From Bacteroidaceae bacterium (GTDB lineage Bacteria > Bacteroidota > Bacteroidia > Bacteroidales > Bacteroidaceae): DNA of 33,591 nucleotides. The position numbers and the translations under genes are program-made. The stretch is taken from the NCBI GenBank assembly GCA_017483765.1, contig JAFUVE010000015.1, positions 1 through 33,591 on the forward strand, in the 5' to 3' direction. The notes under the pieces were generated by a model. It saw only the letters and a list, made by a program, of their open reading frames with translations, did no database searches and was not told the origin of the DNA. This document shows, piece after piece, positions 21,808 through 30,865 of this stretch; the stretch's first letter is position 1; each line of letters begins with the position of its first letter.

Positions 21808-23790
21808 TTATAAGTCCAGTGTGAGGTTGAGGTAGATGTTGCGTCCTTTCTGCGGGATGTGGTTCCAGTCGGCATAGGTAGCATACCGCTTGTCGAAGAC
21901 ATTCTCGATGCCAGCCCTTAGCGTGAAGGGAGCAAAGACATACTGTGCGTTCAGGTTGCACACGGCCCAGGGCCGTGCCTGCGTCTCACCATATTTCCGG
22001 CCATATTTCTGTTGCCTGGCATTACCTTTCAGCTCTACCCTGCCCTGCCATTTGCCGACAGAGACGACCAAGTCTGTGGCATAAGCCCAGGGAGCGATAA
22101 GTGGCAGGGGGTCACTGTCGGCATCCCTTCCGAGAGCATAGGAGAGCGAGCCGTTCCACCGCAACCAGTCCGTCAGCTGCCACTCCCCCTTCAGGGAGAA
22201 GTTGGCAATCGTTGCGTGGTTGATATTCCCATAGACCTTCACGCCTTCTGCGTCGACCGTCATGGGGCTGAGCCGGGTCTCAAACTGGCCGATGATGTAG
22301 TTGGAGAAGAAGAACGCATTGGCATCAAGCGTGATTGTCAGTTCCTTGCCGGCCTGCCATCTCACCTGCGTGTTCAGCTCCACCGCAGACTCGTTTTTCA
22401 GGTGGGGATTCCCGATGTAATCGTATTGGTCGAACGTGTTGTTCAGATAATAGCCGTAAGCTTCCGTGACTGTAGGCGCGCGGCTTCCCCACCCGCCGCC
22501 CACGGCAAGCAGGACCGGCCCGAGCGGATGCGAATAGCTGGCGGCAATGCGTCCGGTGGTCTGATGGTAGGTGTCGCCCATTTGGGGGAAGAACACCTTC
22601 AGCGCTTTGAATCCTTCCTCATTGTTCAGTTTCTGATGCTGCCATGCCATCTTGGCAGAGACAGAGAAGGAGCGACCTCCCGTCAGCCAGATTTTGTCCC
22701 TGACCGCCAAACCGGCGTTGAGCGTCCCCACGTCGGGCCATGTGACCATATACATCGGTGCCGCACCACCCGGATACATCGTCATGTCGGCAAACAGGCG
22801 GTTATAGTAGACATCGCCATTGACCGAGAGGTCGTGCTGCCGGACAGAGGCCGTGAACAGGCTGTAGCCTCCCGCCGTCCAGCTCTTTCCGGACATATCC
22901 ATATGGATCTGCACGTCAGGCCGCTGGGTGTCGTCCATCTCGTGGGTGATATGGTTATAATAAGCCTTGGTCTCCCAAGCCGCATGCCGGAACTGGTGCC
23001 GGAACGAGAGAGAGGAAATCAAAGCCTGGGCCTTCGCCACGTCCATATTCAGAGCCGGGTAGCCCACATCCGTCGCCCGGTCGAAGATAAAGGTGCCCTC
23101 CAGGATATCATCATGGGTGAGCTTCACTCCCAGGTTGGTGAAAGCATTCACTTTCTGGAACTGCGAAAATGGCAGCCGTTCTCCCCCGCCCGTCTTGTAG
23201 TCGCCGGCATGTCGGTAGAACAGTCCGGCGTTGGCATACAGCGTCTGCCGGCTCACCGCCGCGTCTGCCCCATAGACCTGCACATGGCCGTTCCACTCAT
23301 GCCCCGCAGAGAGCGTGAGATGAAATGGGTCGCCGTCGAATCCAGCCTTCCTCAACCTCAAGTCGAGGCTTCCCCCGATGTTGCCGGTGGCCTGCGGATT
23401 ACCGTCAAGTCCGCTGTTGAGGCTGATACTCTGCAGGTTTCCGCTCTCCACATAACTGGTGACTGGGTCCATCTTGTCCGTGCAGGCGTAGAAGATCTTC
23501 ATGCCGTCGATGGTGGTGGCGACACGCTCCGTCTGCATGTTGTTGACAACCGGCTCCCATGCATACGACCCACGGCGGATGAGATTGACATGGCTGAGCT
23601 CTGACAGGTGCTCGTCGATTGTGGCCACCTGCCCTTTCGCCGACCGTTTCCGTCGGTCGGACGGGATGGAGACAACCACGACCTCGTCGAGCGAGTGCTC
23701 GTCGCCTGCAATAAGTGAGTCTGCAGGAGCAAAGGGCAGCGAGTCTGCAGGAGCAAAGGGCAGAATGGTCAAGAAGAAAGGGAAGAACAT
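21808..23790 (-). CDS. TonB-dependent receptor
   Basis: The 660-residue outer-membrane receptor has a hydrophobic N-terminus, a TonB-box-like stretch DEVVVVS (about 35-42), a plug (to about 150, with DGMKIFYACTDKMDPVTSYVE and GNIGGSLDLRLRKAG) and a barrel with a typical end (GRNIYLNLTLDL). The plug motif MDPVTSY recalls copper/metal-type receptors, but I cannot set a substrate. The N-terminus carries a tandem LPFAPADS duplication. It lies 41 nt after a YtkA/FixH-like lipoprotein and upstream of the symporter, within unit 2. A metal, a heme or a sulfur compound are all possible substrates. Confidence 0.82.
   Translation of the reverse strand: MFFPFFLTILPFAPADSLPFAPADSLIAGDEHSLDEVVVVSIPSDRRKRSAKGQVATIDEHLSELSHVNLIRRGSYAWEPVVNNMQTERVATTIDGMKIFYACTDKMDPVTSYVESGNLQSISLNSGLDGNPQATGNIGGSLDLRLRKAGFDGDPFHLTLSAGHEWNGHVQVYGADAAVSRQTLYANAGLFYRHAGDYKTGGGERLPFSQFQKVNAFTNLGVKLTHDDILEGTFIFDRATDVGYPALNMDVAKAQALISSLSFRHQFRHAAWETKAYYNHITHEMDDTQRPDVQIHMDMSGKSWTAGGYSLFTASVRQHDLSVNGDVYYNRLFADMTMYPGGAAPMYMVTWPDVGTLNAGLAVRDKIWLTGGRSFSVSAKMAWQHQKLNNEEGFKALKVFFPQMGDTYHQTTGRIAASYSHPLGPVLLAVGGGWGSRAPTVTEAYGYYLNNTFDQYDYIGNPHLKNESAVELNTQVRWQAGKELTITLDANAFFFSNYIIGQFETRLSPMTVDAEGVKVYGNINHATIANFSLKGEWQLTDWLRWNGSLSYALGRDADSDPLPLIAPWAYATDLVVSVGKWQGRVELKGNARQQKYGRKYGETQARPWAVCNLNAQYVFAPFTLRAGIENVFDKRYATYADWNHIPQKGRNIYLNLTLDL
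23717..23764. repeat. 24-bp in-frame tandem duplication
   Basis: Two 24-bp units (23717-23740 and 23741-23764) differ at one base and encode LPFAPADS twice at the start of the TonB receptor. The frame is kept. Confidence 0.85.
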
Positions 23791-23831
23791 TTATAATATA
23801 GTCTTAAAAAAATAGGAACAAAAATAGTAAA

Positions 23832-24791
23832 TCAAATGGTAACATCCCAGTAGAGGGAACTGTAGCCATCGGAGAGGTCGTCCCCTCCCGCCAGGATGTT
23901 TCCTTTCTGGTCTCTCACAGTGAGATGGATTCTCCAAAGCCCCGTCATCGTGAGGTTGACAGTGCCCTGATAGGTTCCGTCCGCCTGAGGCGTGAGGCCC
24001 ACATTGTCTGGCGAGGTGTGGTTACCCATATCAGGCATACGAGGGTCGATATCGATAACGAACTGTTCGGAAGCCAGCTGATAAGGCTGTGTGGAGTCGT
24101 CGCTTTTGACTGAGACGAATGCCTCGACCGTATTGGTGCCGGTCTGCCAAGCCGACGGGTCTTTCAACGTCAGGTAGAAAGTGGTGTTGTCCTTCTTGAA
24201 CGATTTCAGCCAACTCTGGCCTTCGGGCAGCGGACCGACTACGATATCCGACTCTTCCACGCCTCCTGTTGCACCGAGCACATTGGCATCATAGGAGAAA
24301 GTCCATGAGCCGCTATCTCCCGAATTCATGAGGAATGCCACCCAGCCTTTCTTCACAGCGAGGTAATTGTCGTTGAATGAGGCAACACCGGAAGAGACCG
24401 GTGTGCTGTGTCTCATTCCCATCTTGGTCATCAGCATGAGCGGCGACAGGTTCGTAATGTCAAAATTCTTGATGTAGTTGCCGTTGGATTTTTTTGTGGC
24501 GACAAAATACAGCTCGTTATATCCTGTATGGAACGATGCCGACTTGGCATACGCAAAGACATTGTATTTACCGTCGACCACCGTTGAGAGTTCCGGGATG
24601 ATATAGACCGTCTGCAAGAACTTGTACACCTGCAAAGCCTCTTCCGCCGAGCAGCAGTCCACGTCACCGTCGATGGTGATTCCCGGAATTTCTATGGCTT
24701 GGTTCTCCACGTCGTCATTGGAGTTGCAGGATGTAGTGGCAGTGCCCAGGAGCACCGCCACTACGAATGGAAAAAAATTGCGTTTATACAT
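23832..24791 (-). CDS. Lipoprotein with C-terminal YtkA/FixH-like domain
   Basis: A lipoprotein signal (lipobox TTSC, Cys22) precedes an unrecognised middle part (about 40-215). The last 90 residues (IDIDPRMPDMGNHTSPDNVG, YQGTVNLTMTGLWRIHLTVRD) resemble YtkA/FixH-like domains, a small beta-sandwich found in several periplasmic metal-related proteins. The Met/His cluster MPDMGNH might bind a metal such as copper. It sits between SusD and the TonB receptor. Function is unknown; the domain match is from recall. Confidence 0.7.
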   Translation of the reverse strand: MYKRNFFPFVVAVLLGTATTSCNSNDDVENQAIEIPGITIDGDVDCCSAEEALQVYKFLQTVYIIPELSTVVDGKYNVFAYAKSASFHTGYNELYFVATKKSNGNYIKNFDITNLSPLMLMTKMGMRHSTPVSSGVASFNDNYLAVKKGWVAFLMNSGDSGSWTFSYDANVLGATGGVEESDIVVGPLPEGQSWLKSFKKDNTTFYLTLKDPSAWQTGTNTVEAFVSVKSDDSTQPYQLASEQFVIDIDPRMPDMGNHTSPDNVGLTPQADGTYQGTVNLTMTGLWRIHLTVRDQKGNILAGGDDLSDGYSSLYWDVTI

Positions 24792-24792
24792 A

Positions 24793-24820
24793 AGAGTTTA
24801 GAGTTGAGAGTTGAGAGTTA
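24793..24820. repeat. Heptad repeat AGAGTTT/AGAGTTG
   Basis: Four perfect 7-nt units (AGAGTTT, AGAGTTG, AGAGTTG, AGAGTTA) lie in the 42-nt gap between the SusD and lipoprotein genes. Confidence 0.75.
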
Positions 24821-24833
24821 TGTGGTTAGGCAA

Positions 24834-26495
24834 TCAATAGCCGGGGTTCTGTGCGATTCCGAGCGCTTCGCCAGAGAGTCCTGTTGGTATAGGCTGGCGG
24901 TAGTGCTTTCCGCGCACGTTGTTGTACTTAGCCACGAGGTGGTTATGAACTTTCTGGAAATAGGCCTTCTGGTCTGATGTGAACGTCTGCTTGCTTTCCC
25001 AGTCTTCGGCGAAGTGTTTGTAGTTCTTCACTTCCTTCACGGACGAGATCAGGTTCTTCCATCTGTAGCTGTTAAGCACGGAGAACTGCTCGTAAGTGAA
25101 CTCATAGTCCCATTCTCGCTTGATTTCGTCGAAGGTTGGTGCGCTGACCGTAGCGATTCCGGCACGTGATCTAAGCTGGTTGAACGGTTCAGCAGCCTCT
25201 GTGTTGCGTCCCAGCTGCACGAGAGCCTCTGCTTTGGTGAGGAGAACCTCCGCATAGCGGATTTCGATGCGGTCCACGGAGTTCTTCGTGATTTCCAGGT
25301 TCTCTGCGTTGGCATAGCTCTGGTCCACGCCCTTACCGTTGACGGGAGTGTAGACTGGTGAGTAATAATGGTGTGTGAGTCCGGTCTCCGGGTTTACGAT
25401 GTCGATGAAGTAAGTCTCAGCCAGTCGCTTGTCGTTCGGCTGCTCTGCCTTCCAGTCGTCATAGAGGTCATCGTCAGCCACTTCGGTGTGGTTCTGTGTG
25501 TATCCGTTGCCGTTCTCTCCGTTCTGGAAGGGGAAGGTCCAGGAGCAGTGGGTCTGGTGGTTGCCCTGTGCGTCAATCTTGTCGCCGTCGTGAGCGATGG
25601 TAAAGAGGTGTTCGTTTGTGCCGCGCTTGTTGCTCTCATAGTCTCTTCCGTAGAGTTTGTTGTATTCCGGGTCGAGTGCCAGACGTCCGCTGCTGATCAC
25701 CTTGTCGGCATATTCAATTGCTTTCTCCAGGCGGCTGTCGGTCTTGGTAAATGCAGGGTCGGTCTGCGATGTGGCAATAGCCGCCACCTCAGTCTGAGTG
25801 AGCGGATTGTCACCCCATACGAGATAGGTTCTTGCAAGCAATGCCTGAGCCGCCTGCTTTGACGGAACACGAGGGTCGCCATCATAATCGAGCAGGAGGG
25901 ATTCAGCATCTGTGAGGTCGCTGACCACCTGGTTGAACACGACGTTGAGTTCCTGACGCTCAGTGGTAGAACCGCCTTGCTCTGTGAACACCGGCACCTC
26001 ACCCCAGAGCTGCGCCAGCTTCAGGTAAGCCAGTCCGCGCAGGAATTTTGCCTTTCCTACCGCTGCGTTATAGCCGGCCTGCGTCACCTTTCCCGCTTTC
26101 AGAGAGTTCGTGATGGTGGTGATGGCCTCGTTGTCCTGTGCTATGCCAAGAAGGAGGTGGTTGAAGATCTTCACCTGGTACCATGTGGTCGGTTCCTGCT
26201 CAAAGCGGCTGTTCACCGGCCCGGCCTCGCTCTCCTCGCCCTCGAAGGAGATCAACTTGTTGGAGTTCAACTCTATGATGAACGAGAAAGAAGAGCTGAG
26301 CGGCTGCCAATGGCTGTACACGCCGTTCACGAGCGACAGAGCGCTGGCGTCGTCTTTCACCACGTTCGTTTCGTCAATCTGGTTACCACTGGTATTGTTG
26401 TTGTCATCATCGTCACTGTCGGAAGAGCAAGATGCAAATCCAGTCAGCAATGTTGCCGCGATGGCGGCTGTCCATAAAAAGTTCTGTTTTTTCAT
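24834..26495 (-). CDS. SusD/RagB-like surface lipoprotein
   Basis: SusD proteins sit on the outside of the outer membrane and bind the ligand above the SusC channel. The start at 26495 gives a lipoprotein signal with FASC (Cys23) followed by an Asp-rich surface-export-like stretch (SDSDDDD). The N-terminal helices and the C-terminal region YAEVLLTKAEALVQLGRNTEAAEPFNQLRSRAG are SusD/RagB-type. Length is 553 residues. It is 81 nt after SusC. The ligand cannot be read from sequence, but the shared promoter design links it with sulfur genes and not with glycan use. Confidence 0.92.
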   Translation of the reverse strand: MKKQNFLWTAAIAATLLTGFASCSSDSDDDDNNNTSGNQIDETNVVKDDASALSLVNGVYSHWQPLSSSFSFIIELNSNKLISFEGEESEAGPVNSRFEQEPTTWYQVKIFNHLLLGIAQDNEAITTITNSLKAGKVTQAGYNAAVGKAKFLRGLAYLKLAQLWGEVPVFTEQGGSTTERQELNVVFNQVVSDLTDAESLLLDYDGDPRVPSKQAAQALLARTYLVWGDNPLTQTEVAAIATSQTDPAFTKTDSRLEKAIEYADKVISSGRLALDPEYNKLYGRDYESNKRGTNEHLFTIAHDGDKIDAQGNHQTHCSWTFPFQNGENGNGYTQNHTEVADDDLYDDWKAEQPNDKRLAETYFIDIVNPETGLTHHYYSPVYTPVNGKGVDQSYANAENLEITKNSVDRIEIRYAEVLLTKAEALVQLGRNTEAAEPFNQLRSRAGIATVSAPTFDEIKREWDYEFTYEQFSVLNSYRWKNLISSVKEVKNYKHFAEDWESKQTFTSDQKAYFQKVHNHLVAKYNNVRGKHYRQPIPTGLSGEALGIAQNPGY

Positions 26496-26576
26496 TTTTT
26501 CAATCTTTTTTAAATTAATACTTTGAATTATAATATCACAATCTCTAAAAACAATTTGCAAAGAATCGTTATACAA

Positions 26577-29500
26577 TTAAAGCGAGAGGTTCACGCCGAA
26601 GGTGAAGGTTCTGGACGATGGATATGCTCCGCTGTCGGTCCCGCCACTCACCTCAGGGTCATATCCCTTGTAGGGTGTGATGGTGAAGAGGTTGGTCGCC
26701 GTGGCATAGAGTCTGACACCGAGTGGAAAGGTCTTAGGCAGCCTGAGTCTGTAGCCCACGGTGACGTTTCTCAGCTTGAGGAAAGAGGCGCTCTGCACGT
26801 ATCTGCTGTCGATATAGGAGAAGGGTCTGGCGAGCGAGGCGAGCGGGAGTGTGTTTCCGCCGTTTTCGGGAGTCCACGACTTCTTGACGGTCTCCAGCAC
26901 ATTGTAAGAGTCTCCCGTCAGCTCAAGCCGGCGCTGTAGAGCATTATAAAGTTTGGCACCATGGCTTCCTGCGAAAGCAACCGAGAAATCCCATTGCCTG
27001 TAGACCACCTGCGATGCAAACCCGTAGATGATGTCAGGCTGTATGCTGCCGAGCACCACCCGGTCGTTTCCGTCAATCCTTCCGTTGCCGTCGGTATCCG
27101 TGTATTTCAGGTCGCCAGGCCGTGGTGTCTGTCCGTTGACCGTCGGTAGGAGGCTGATGTCCTCTCCGTTCTGCACGATTCCGTTGAAACGGAGCCCGTA
27201 GAAAGCACCGAGCGGCTCACCTTTCCTCAGGATCTGCTGCTTGTCGGAGCCCTGGATCACGTCGTCGGTAGCCCCCATGTCCGTAATCTCGTTACGGTTG
27301 TAGGCCAAGTTGGCCGACACGTTCCACTGAAACCGCTTGCGGTTGACGAGTGCCGCGTTGACAGACAGCTCCACGCCTTTGTTCACCACGTTTCCCACGT
27401 TCTGCAGCTGGTTGGTCACTCCCGAGGCGAATCCCATCGGGACGATAAGCAGCAGGTCGTTGGTCTTCTTGTAATAGGCATCGAACACGATGTTGACACG
27501 CGTCTTGAACAGTCCGAGGTCAAATCCGATGTTATAGGACGCGGTAGTTTCCCATTTCAGGTCGTTGTTCGCCGTGTTCTGCTTCGCATAGCTGCTGGAG
27601 CCTCCGTAAGAGCCGGTGGCATAACTCGTGGCAAAGGCATAATCGGATATCTCCTGGTTTCCCACCAGTCCGGCGGAAAGTCTCAGTTTCAGATAGTCGA
27701 TCTTTTGGAGTCCTGTGGTCCAGAACGGCTCTTTGTCGATGTTCCAGGAAAGTCCGACGGACGGGAAGAATCCCCACCTGTGGTCCTTTGAGAACCTGCT
27801 GGAGTTGTCGGCGCGGAAGGTGGCCGTCGCGTTATAGCGGTCGAGGAGCGTGTAGTTGACACGTGCGATGATGGAGTTGAGCGACGACTCTGCGATACCG
27901 GTCTGCGGAGTGTAGATGCCGGATCCGTCGCCCAGATTGTACTGTTTGAGCACCTCGTTCGTGAAGTGGTTGGTCCGGATGGAGCTGTAGGTTGACGTGC
28001 TGGTCTGCCGTGTGTAGCCGATGAGTGCGTCGATGAAATGCTTGTCGCTGATGTCCTTGGTATAGGAAGCAGTATATTCCTGTTGCCAGATGTCGGTCTG
28101 CCGGTTGCCGGTGCCTCCGATGCCTTCTGTGGCGAGGCCCAGGGAAGTATAGGCTCCGGAGAAATAGTTCTGCGTGAGTTTCTCGCTGTTGAGTCCCACT
28201 GCAGCCTTCAGTTTCAGGTCACCAATCCGGTAGCTGGCCCAGATGTTGGTGAGCAGGTAGTTGTTGGTATTCTCCGCCACACTCTCCTTGAGGTCATAGA
28301 CCGGGTTGGCGGCATGGTCTCCAATGGCGAAATAGGCATACTCGTAGGGATTGGTGAAATTATAGGATCCATCCTCGTTGTAGACGCTGATGACCGGCGG
28401 CATGAGCAGCGCATAGACGAAGCTGTTGGTGATGCCTGCAGAGAAGGGTGAGGAATTGAACACCTGCTCCTCCGTGGTGGTGAGCCCGGTCTGTCTGGAC
28501 CGTCCGTAGGTGGCGTTGATGCCGAACTTCAGGTTTTTGAGCAGGTCCCACTCCACGTTCGTATGGAAGTTATAACGTTGGAAACCGGAGTTGAGGATGA
28601 TTCCGTCCTGGTCTGTGTAGTTGGCGGAGAAAGCGTAGCGGCTCTTGTCCGTGGCGCCGGTGACGCTCAGCTCATGGGTCTGCTGCGTGGCTGTCCGCAA
28701 CACCTCGTCCTGCCAGTCGGTTCCCTTTCCCAGGGCTGCGATCTGTTCATCTGAATAACCGCCTTTATTGCTCCAGTAGTCTTTTTGGAACTGTGCCCAC
28801 TCGGTGGCGTTGAGCAGGTTGAGATGCTTTGCCGCGTTGCTGAATCCGATGCTGTAGTTGTAGCTGACATGCGCCTTCTTGTCGCCTGCCTTTCCCTGCC
28901 GGGTGGTGATGATGATCACTCCGTTTGCACCTCTCGAACCGTAGATGGCCGTGGCAGACACGTCCTTGAGCACTTCCACGCTCTCGATGTCGTTGGGGTT
29001 GATGATGGAGAGGGGGTTCAGGCTGCCGTCGATTCCTCCCAGCCCGGTGGAGTTGTTGGCCGCGTCCTTGAAGTAGATGAATCCGTCAATCACGTACAAG
29101 GGCTCGTTGCTGGCGTTGACGGAGTTGCCGCCCCTTATGCGGATCTGGCTGTCTGCCCCCGGCTGGCCGCTTGCCGCCGTGACATTGAGTCCCGCCACCT
29201 GTCCGCTGAGTGCCTGGTCGAGCGTAGGTGCCTGTGAGTTGGAAAAGACATCAGCCTTAACCGTGGCGACGCTGCCGGTGAGCTGCGTCCGTTTCTGCGT
29301 GCCGTATCCAACAACCACGATCTCACTCAGTTTGTTCAGGTTCTCGAGCAGTTCCACCTCCACCGGCTCAGAAGCGTCGTAGACGTCCAGTTCCTGCGGG
29401 CGGTAGCCCACATATTTCACGTCGAGCGTGAGCGGCAGCTGCACGTTGGTCGTCAACGTGAAATGGCCGTCGATATCAGTGAGTGCTCCCTTCTCCTTGC

Positions 29501-29639
29501 TTGACTTCGGCACGATGGTGGCACCGATGAGGGGCTCTCCGGTCCTGCCGTCGGTGACGGTTCCGGTGATGACGGTTTGCGCCCATGTGCTGAAGGCAGA
29601 GTAAAGTGTAAGAAACAGTATAAACAATCTTTTTTCCAT
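26577..29639 (-). CDS. SusC/RagA-like TonB-linked outer-membrane transporter
   Basis: The 1020-residue protein has a signal peptide (ending TWAQ), a CarboxypepD_reg-like domain (about 22-100: VITGTVTDGRTGEPLIGATI), a SusC-type TonB box/plug (EIVVVGYGTQKRTQLTGSV at about 105-125, then IRIRGGNSVNASNEPLYVIDG) and a large barrel. SusC moves ligand captured by SusD through the outer membrane. It follows a PstS-like periplasmic protein by 87 nt in unit 2. No polysaccharide enzymes lie in this operon, so a non-glycan ligand is likely. Confidence 0.93.
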   Translation of the reverse strand: MEKRLFILFLTLYSAFSTWAQTVITGTVTDGRTGEPLIGATIVPKSSKEKGALTDIDGHFTLTTNVQLPLTLDVKYVGYRPQELDVYDASEPVEVELLENLNKLSEIVVVGYGTQKRTQLTGSVATVKADVFSNSQAPTLDQALSGQVAGLNVTAASGQPGADSQIRIRGGNSVNASNEPLYVIDGFIYFKDAANNSTGLGGIDGSLNPLSIINPNDIESVEVLKDVSATAIYGSRGANGVIIITTRQGKAGDKKAHVSYNYSIGFSNAAKHLNLLNATEWAQFQKDYWSNKGGYSDEQIAALGKGTDWQDEVLRTATQQTHELSVTGATDKSRYAFSANYTDQDGIILNSGFQRYNFHTNVEWDLLKNLKFGINATYGRSRQTGLTTTEEQVFNSSPFSAGITNSFVYALLMPPVISVYNEDGSYNFTNPYEYAYFAIGDHAANPVYDLKESVAENTNNYLLTNIWASYRIGDLKLKAAVGLNSEKLTQNYFSGAYTSLGLATEGIGGTGNRQTDIWQQEYTASYTKDISDKHFIDALIGYTRQTSTSTYSSIRTNHFTNEVLKQYNLGDGSGIYTPQTGIAESSLNSIIARVNYTLLDRYNATATFRADNSSRFSKDHRWGFFPSVGLSWNIDKEPFWTTGLQKIDYLKLRLSAGLVGNQEISDYAFATSYATGSYGGSSSYAKQNTANNDLKWETTASYNIGFDLGLFKTRVNIVFDAYYKKTNDLLLIVPMGFASGVTNQLQNVGNVVNKGVELSVNAALVNRKRFQWNVSANLAYNRNEITDMGATDDVIQGSDKQQILRKGEPLGAFYGLRFNGIVQNGEDISLLPTVNGQTPRPGDLKYTDTDGNGRIDGNDRVVLGSIQPDIIYGFASQVVYRQWDFSVAFAGSHGAKLYNALQRRLELTGDSYNVLETVKKSWTPENGGNTLPLASLARPFSYIDSRYVQSASFLKLRNVTVGYRLRLPKTFPLGVRLYATATNLFTITPYKGYDPEVSGGTDSGAYPSSRTFTFGVNLSL

Positions 29640-29726
29640 AGATAATTTTCTTTATAGGAACGGGGAACCCATCCCCCGTTCCTTTCAACCTAAAAACAAT
29701 AGAAAGTGATAAAAAATGGCAATGGC

Positions 29727-30581
29727 TTATTTGCTGACAAGTTCGTTTTGCTGAAGTTGCAGGAGTCCGAACTGATGGACATACTGCGTGCCGTTCAGTA
29801 GTACCCACCTGACAAAATCAGCCAGGACCGGGTTTTGCTGGTCGAAAGCCAGTCCGGCCTTCACCACAGGAATCTCGCTGTAGTGACGCTGCTCAAGCAG
29901 GGAGATGATGTCGTCGAGGTTGCCCTGGCTGAGAATCTGCTTACCCTGTTTGTCGATGTCGAGCGGCAGAAGCGCCAGTTCCTCATGGATGGTGCGGTTT
30001 TCCAGGTCGAAGATATTGGAGAGGGAGTTGACGGTGATGCCGAGCGGGTCGCGGCTGATGGCGTTGTTGAGGAAAGAGTCGTCGCCATAGATTTTCTTTC
30101 CCTTGAAGGCGGCTGCCGGTTCTCCCAGATATTCTGCGAAAGGCTTAGAGGCTGAGAGCTGGTTGCTGGCCACATAGACATGGATTTTGCGTTCTGCCTT
30201 GCTCAGTTCCTCTTCCTCTTCCAACTCCTCATCCAGGAAGAAGAGGTTTCTGAGCCGCCGGGTGTTCAGTTTGTGGCTGGAGATAATCTTCTCTGCCTCC
30301 GACTGCCGGGTGGTCACTGGCAGTATGGCAAACCGGGCGAAGCTGACGCCTTCATTCTGACTTGCAGTAAATGCGATGGTGTTTTTGTTATCCTGTGATT
30401 TCCCTGAAACAAACTGGAAATCGATGTTTTCGTTGGTCTTTCTATATTCAGCAACCCACTTCTCGACCAACGGGCGTACAAAATTCGGTACGCGGAGGGT
30501 TACAGTCTGGTTTTGTGCTTCTGATGTGATGCTATACAGCAGGCTGAAGAGCAATGCAATGGTAAATACTGATTTTTTCAT
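29727..30581 (-). CDS. PstS-like periplasmic substrate-binding protein
   Basis: A signal peptide (ending TSEA) is followed by 260 residues with the type-2 periplasmic-binding-protein layout. Signs are an opening strand VTLRVPNFVRPLVEKWVAEYRK, FQFVSG, a central VYVASNQLSA, and a C-terminal region ADFVRWVLLNGTQYVHQFGLLQL as in phosphate-binding PstS-like proteins. A Glu-rich insertion (DEELEEEEELSKAE) is unusual. No ABC permease or ATPase lies nearby; the protein instead heads the SusC/SusD operon. It may pass a captured small anion or sulfur compound to an inner-membrane carrier. The substrate is unknown. Length is 284 residues. Confidence 0.75.
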   Translation of the reverse strand: MKKSVFTIALLFSLLYSITSEAQNQTVTLRVPNFVRPLVEKWVAEYRKTNENIDFQFVSGKSQDNKNTIAFTASQNEGVSFARFAILPVTTRQSEAEKIISSHKLNTRRLRNLFFLDEELEEEEELSKAERKIHVYVASNQLSASKPFAEYLGEPAAAFKGKKIYGDDSFLNNAISRDPLGITVNSLSNIFDLENRTIHEELALLPLDIDKQGKQILSQGNLDDIISLLEQRHYSEIPVVKAGLAFDQQNPVLADFVRWVLLNGTQYVHQFGLLQLQQNELVSK

Positions 30582-30859
30582 GTTTTTTTCGTTTTTTATA
30601 TTTATACAATTCTATTTGAAGGTTCCACACTCGGGACTTGATATTCTCACGTATGCCGTTACAACAACAGCAACAACAGCAACAGAGCTGCATACACATT
30701 CGGAAAAAGTTGATCATTATTTTCATTGGGAGTATAATTTGAAGTAAAATTTGGGAATAAAAATGGACGACTGTGAGAGCTTCGGGAAGCTCACTCTGCG
30801 TTCGATTGTTATTATATATTGATTATGTAAATTTCATATAAGATATATTGTTTTGATTT
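30582..30859 (-). other. Long 5' leader of the SusC/SusD sulfur operon
   Basis: Between the predicted P2 start (near 30859) and the first gene there are about 280 nt of untranslated RNA. It holds a CAA/CAG tract (30661-30685 on the plus strand), a hairpin GAGCTT-CGGG-AAGCTC (30777-30792), and a degenerate repeat of the GGGAGTAAAA type (30725-30770). P1 and P3 have leaders of only about 20 nt. I cannot match it to a known riboswitch. Confidence 0.45.
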
Positions 30860-30865
30860 CGAGTG

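Noticed and set aside
21737-21961. N-terminal extension of the symporter
   Set aside because: It overlaps the TonB receptor and encodes the 12-bp repeat as Leu/Pro-rich sequence unlike the family.
22012-23604. Long plus-strand open frame (530 codons)
   Set aside because: It lies entirely opposite the TonB receptor gene, has no domain signs, and its composition mirrors the codon use of the real gene.
30661-30685. CAA/CAG tract considered as a coding repeat or CRISPR-like array
   Set aside because: There are no spaced repeats, and no credible coding frame; it is a simple low-complexity tract in a leader.
30582-30859. SAM, cobalamin or other known riboswitch in the P2 leader
   Set aside because: I could not find conserved core elements of any riboswitch class that I know; it is left as an unassigned leader.
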